The notes beneath the pieces were generated by a model, which saw only the letters and a list, made by a program, of their open reading frames with translations, made no database searches and was not told the origin of the DNA. Positions 61,923 to 64,000 of a DNA stretch of 64,000 nt are shown here, one piece after another. A program made the position numbers and the translations under genes. Origin of the DNA: Rhynchosporium graminicola (Eukaryota > Ascomycota > Leotiomycetes > Helotiales > Ploettnerulaceae); the NCBI GenBank assembly GCA_900074885.1, contig FJUW01000037.1, positions 124,001 through 188,000 of the forward strand, read 5' to 3'. Position 1 is the first letter of the stretch, and each line of letters begins with the position of its first letter.

Positions 61923-63423
61923 TCATATCGCTGCGTAAAACATTCCTGCACCCAAGGCGGCCATAGCACCTATCCTCATAGGCGCTGCCGTTCGTTCCGC
62001 ACCTGCTTGCGAAGTTGCTGTTCCGCTGAGACCAAACGAGCCAGTTCCACCAGCCATCACTCCTGCGTCTACACCGACCTTCGCTTCAACAGGTTTCGAT
62101 ACATCTACTGAGCCTGGAATGGACGTCGACCCTTTCTTTATCTCCATGATGTTTGAAGTAGTTGAATTGAAATTTGTCTGAGCGATCGATATCTCATTGT
62201 TGGCTAGGTCGTATACCAGGTAGGCGGACCGTATGAATGTGTCGCCCATGACGGCAGCGCTGGATCCTGCGGGAGCGATCCCGAAAAGACATGCTGGATT
62301 CCCGTCAGAGAAGGTAAGTTGACGGCCATTGGCTGAGGTGACAATAATGACCAGCTCGTTCATGGGGACGGAGATCGTGGGTCCAGAAAAGGTAAAGTTG
62401 AGACTGGTGTTGCTGTCGGCCAGGGAGCAAGGGACGTAAGCTGCGCCTTGAGATGCATCATACTGAGCATTTACTTGCTGATAAATGGCTTCGGTCATGG
62501 AATTCGGCAGATAAGTCAGGGAGCTACCAGAGTCCAGTAGGACAGCTTGTGCTTGATTCTTTGCAATGACGGTCTTCCCAAAGCTCACAGCTGTGAGGGT
62601 GATGAGGAATTCGGCATAGAGCCCACCTTCCGTCTGGATTGGAAGGGTTTCTAATTTACCCATGTATTTTCCAGTATCAACTCCACCGAACAAAATGCTT
62701 CCTGTGCTGGCATCAAGATCGTTTAACCATAGGCTGTATGCGTTCGATTGAATGTGTCCTTCCTCCACCATTCGGGAGGGCAAGTTCCTGTATGGCGATT
62801 TTCCTGCTCGTCCAACCTGTACTTCATTAATTTCGTATCCAACTCCCAAAATTCCTTCGCTTGACGAGCTTGTGTAGCCAACTCCAAACTGTAACTTCGT
62901 CACTGCTGTCGATCCAATTGTAAATGTGTCTGCCACATAATCCCCTGCCGCTCCCGACCCATCCACGTAGGAGATATTAAAGTTGCCATTAACATAAGAA
63001 TATGTTGACGATGAGTTGGCCGAATACGTTCCTGCAAATGCACATGGACTGCCTTTCGTAGTGCATAAATTCGATGATGCTGCATTCACCCACAGGTCGC
63101 TGCTACCAGTGTCGAGATGTAACCGAAAACTCTGTCGTGGTGTTCCTAAAGATGCATTCACAAAATACAGGGTTTCCTTGAAATCGTGAGCTCGAGCTTT
63201 CCCAATTCACCACCAAAGTACTTACCTCATTATCGATTGTTGCTTGGATAGTGCTCGCCCTCCTCCGCAACCTATCTCTCATTACAGGATTCCGTATCTT
63301 ATTTCTCTCAATCTGAAATTCTACCACTTTGGCTGGTCCATCGGTCCTCCGTTGTAATTGAAGTCCATTTGTGTAAGCTGAAAATAACGTTGCCGAGATG
63401 GCCAAACTTGAGAAACCCTTCAT
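61923..63423 (-). CDS. Secreted, probably GPI-anchored pepsin-like aspartic protease
   Basis: Two exons on the minus strand: 63423-63226 and 63176-61923, 483 residues. The 49-bp intron (63177-63225) has GTAAGT and CAAG borders and phase 0, giving NEETLYFVNASLGTP. The start ATG at 63421-63423 begins a signal peptide (MKGFSSLAISATLFSAYTNG), followed by a pro-region containing RDRLRRRAS. The catalytic site motifs are DTGSSDLWV (Asp88) and DSGSSLTYLP (Asp281). A flap-like YVDGSGAAGDY and a C..C pair (NLCTTKGSPC) match the yapsin/OpsB-type A1 family. A Ser/Gly/Thr-rich tail ends in a hydrophobic segment (about AAPMRIGAMAALGAGMFYAA), as in GPI-anchored members. Family members act at the cell surface or wall, cleaving secreted or wall proteins. 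The substrate is unknown. Confidence 0.92.
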
Positions 63424-64000
63424 ATTAAATCCCACCGAACAAAAACGCAAGAGGCAACCTTTCCGTCTGTAGCGGGCGTTCCTGGGAAATATTTGACTCT
63501 GTAGTCAAGATGACGCGGTCGCGGGTACACTAATGGATCTAGTCCCAGTGGCAAAATCCGGAATTGGGGAAGTCGTTGAAGCTACACAGCAGCTGTATCG
63601 ATTAAGATGATAATTGAGAGGCTATATTTGATGTGGCGGTTGAAGTCTTGAAAGCGTAACGACCGACCTAGCACCGACAAACGCAAAGGCTGGACGACAC
63701 TGGAATAAACAGTGTTCGTGTATAGAAGATCCGATTGACCCGAAGATACAGCTACAGCGACTCCAGGAACCGGTAAGACCAACTTCAATGACGGAGGCGA
63801 CGTTCGGAGCGGACGATACCTGATCGGCTTTGCTGTGAGGCTGGCATGAGGGGGTGAGATGCAAGAGGAAAGTAAAAGAAACGGGAATCGGAGTCGGACA
63901 TGAAGTAATGGGATGGCATTAGACAATGGGAAAAGGCTTGGAGAATTGCAATCGCCAAGTAAGGCCCAAGATCTGGGCAGCGAAAGGTTAGAGGACGATG
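63424..64000 (-). promoter_or_regulatory. Upstream region of the protease gene
   Basis: About 580 bp to the window edge. It must contain the protease leader and promoter, but I see no convincing TATA or known factor site. Open frames on the minus strand (63582-63926) overlap each other, lack motifs and are probably chance. Confidence 0.45.

Noticed and set aside
63448..63450. Upstream TTG as start of the protease
   Set aside because: The ATG at 63421-63423 is directly followed by a typical signal peptide; TTG starts are not usual in nuclear genes of fungi.
63582..63926. Two overlapping minus-strand frames upstream of the protease
   Set aside because: No recognisable motif, and they overlap in different frames. 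More likely promoter DNA.

Overview
The window looks like part of a filamentous ascomycete (Pezizomycotina) genome, and Leotiomycetes-like is only a guess. The reasons are: a fungal-type VPS18/PEP3 gene with short GT-AG introns; a GPI-anchored pepsin-like protease; an intron-containing tRNA-Lys; and a large block mutated by repeat-induced point mutation (RIP). In that block CpA/TpG dinucleotides are almost gone and replaced by TpA while CpG survives, and every long reading frame is closed by TAG/TAA.

Positions 1-53634 are essentially one Ty3/Gypsy element (called A0 here, plus strand) cut apart by later insertions. Five-base target-site duplications (TSDs) support the order. A small non-autonomous element (B1) sits in the 5' LTR of A0. 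A Gypsy element C1 (2717-9450, TSD GGAAG) lies at the end of gag. A Ty1/Copia element D (10140-22408, TSD CTATT) lies in pol and itself contains a second C copy, C2 (13551-20280, TSD CCTGC). A chromodomain Gypsy element E (22628-29192, TSD AGATA) lies just before the reverse transcriptase. Two further family A copies lie on the minus strand: A-rev2 (33134-52624, TSD ATTAT), whose 3' LTR received A-rev1 (33203-41190, TSD ATCTT), and whose gag-side region received B2 (TSD AAGAA). Three single N bases (37539, 43708, 47664) are each followed by a repeat of the sequence before them, so about 2 kb of the window is probably an assembly artefact.

Positions 53635 to about 55600 hold a decayed Mutator-like (MULE) transposase with weaker RIP damage. 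Composition turns normal at about 55.7 kb. From there the window has about 1.9 kb without a recognisable gene, then VPS18 (plus strand, three exons, 57569-60603), tRNA-Lys(CTT) with an intron (minus strand, 61221-61335), and a two-exon secreted/GPI aspartic protease gene (minus strand, 61923-63423). VPS18 and the protease converge on the tRNA.

The most unusual signal is in family A. Between the chromodomain and the 3' LTR there is a region of about 1.4 kb whose only recognisable coding signal runs antisense to gag-pol. It is kept in all three copies, and its stops are all explained by RIP.
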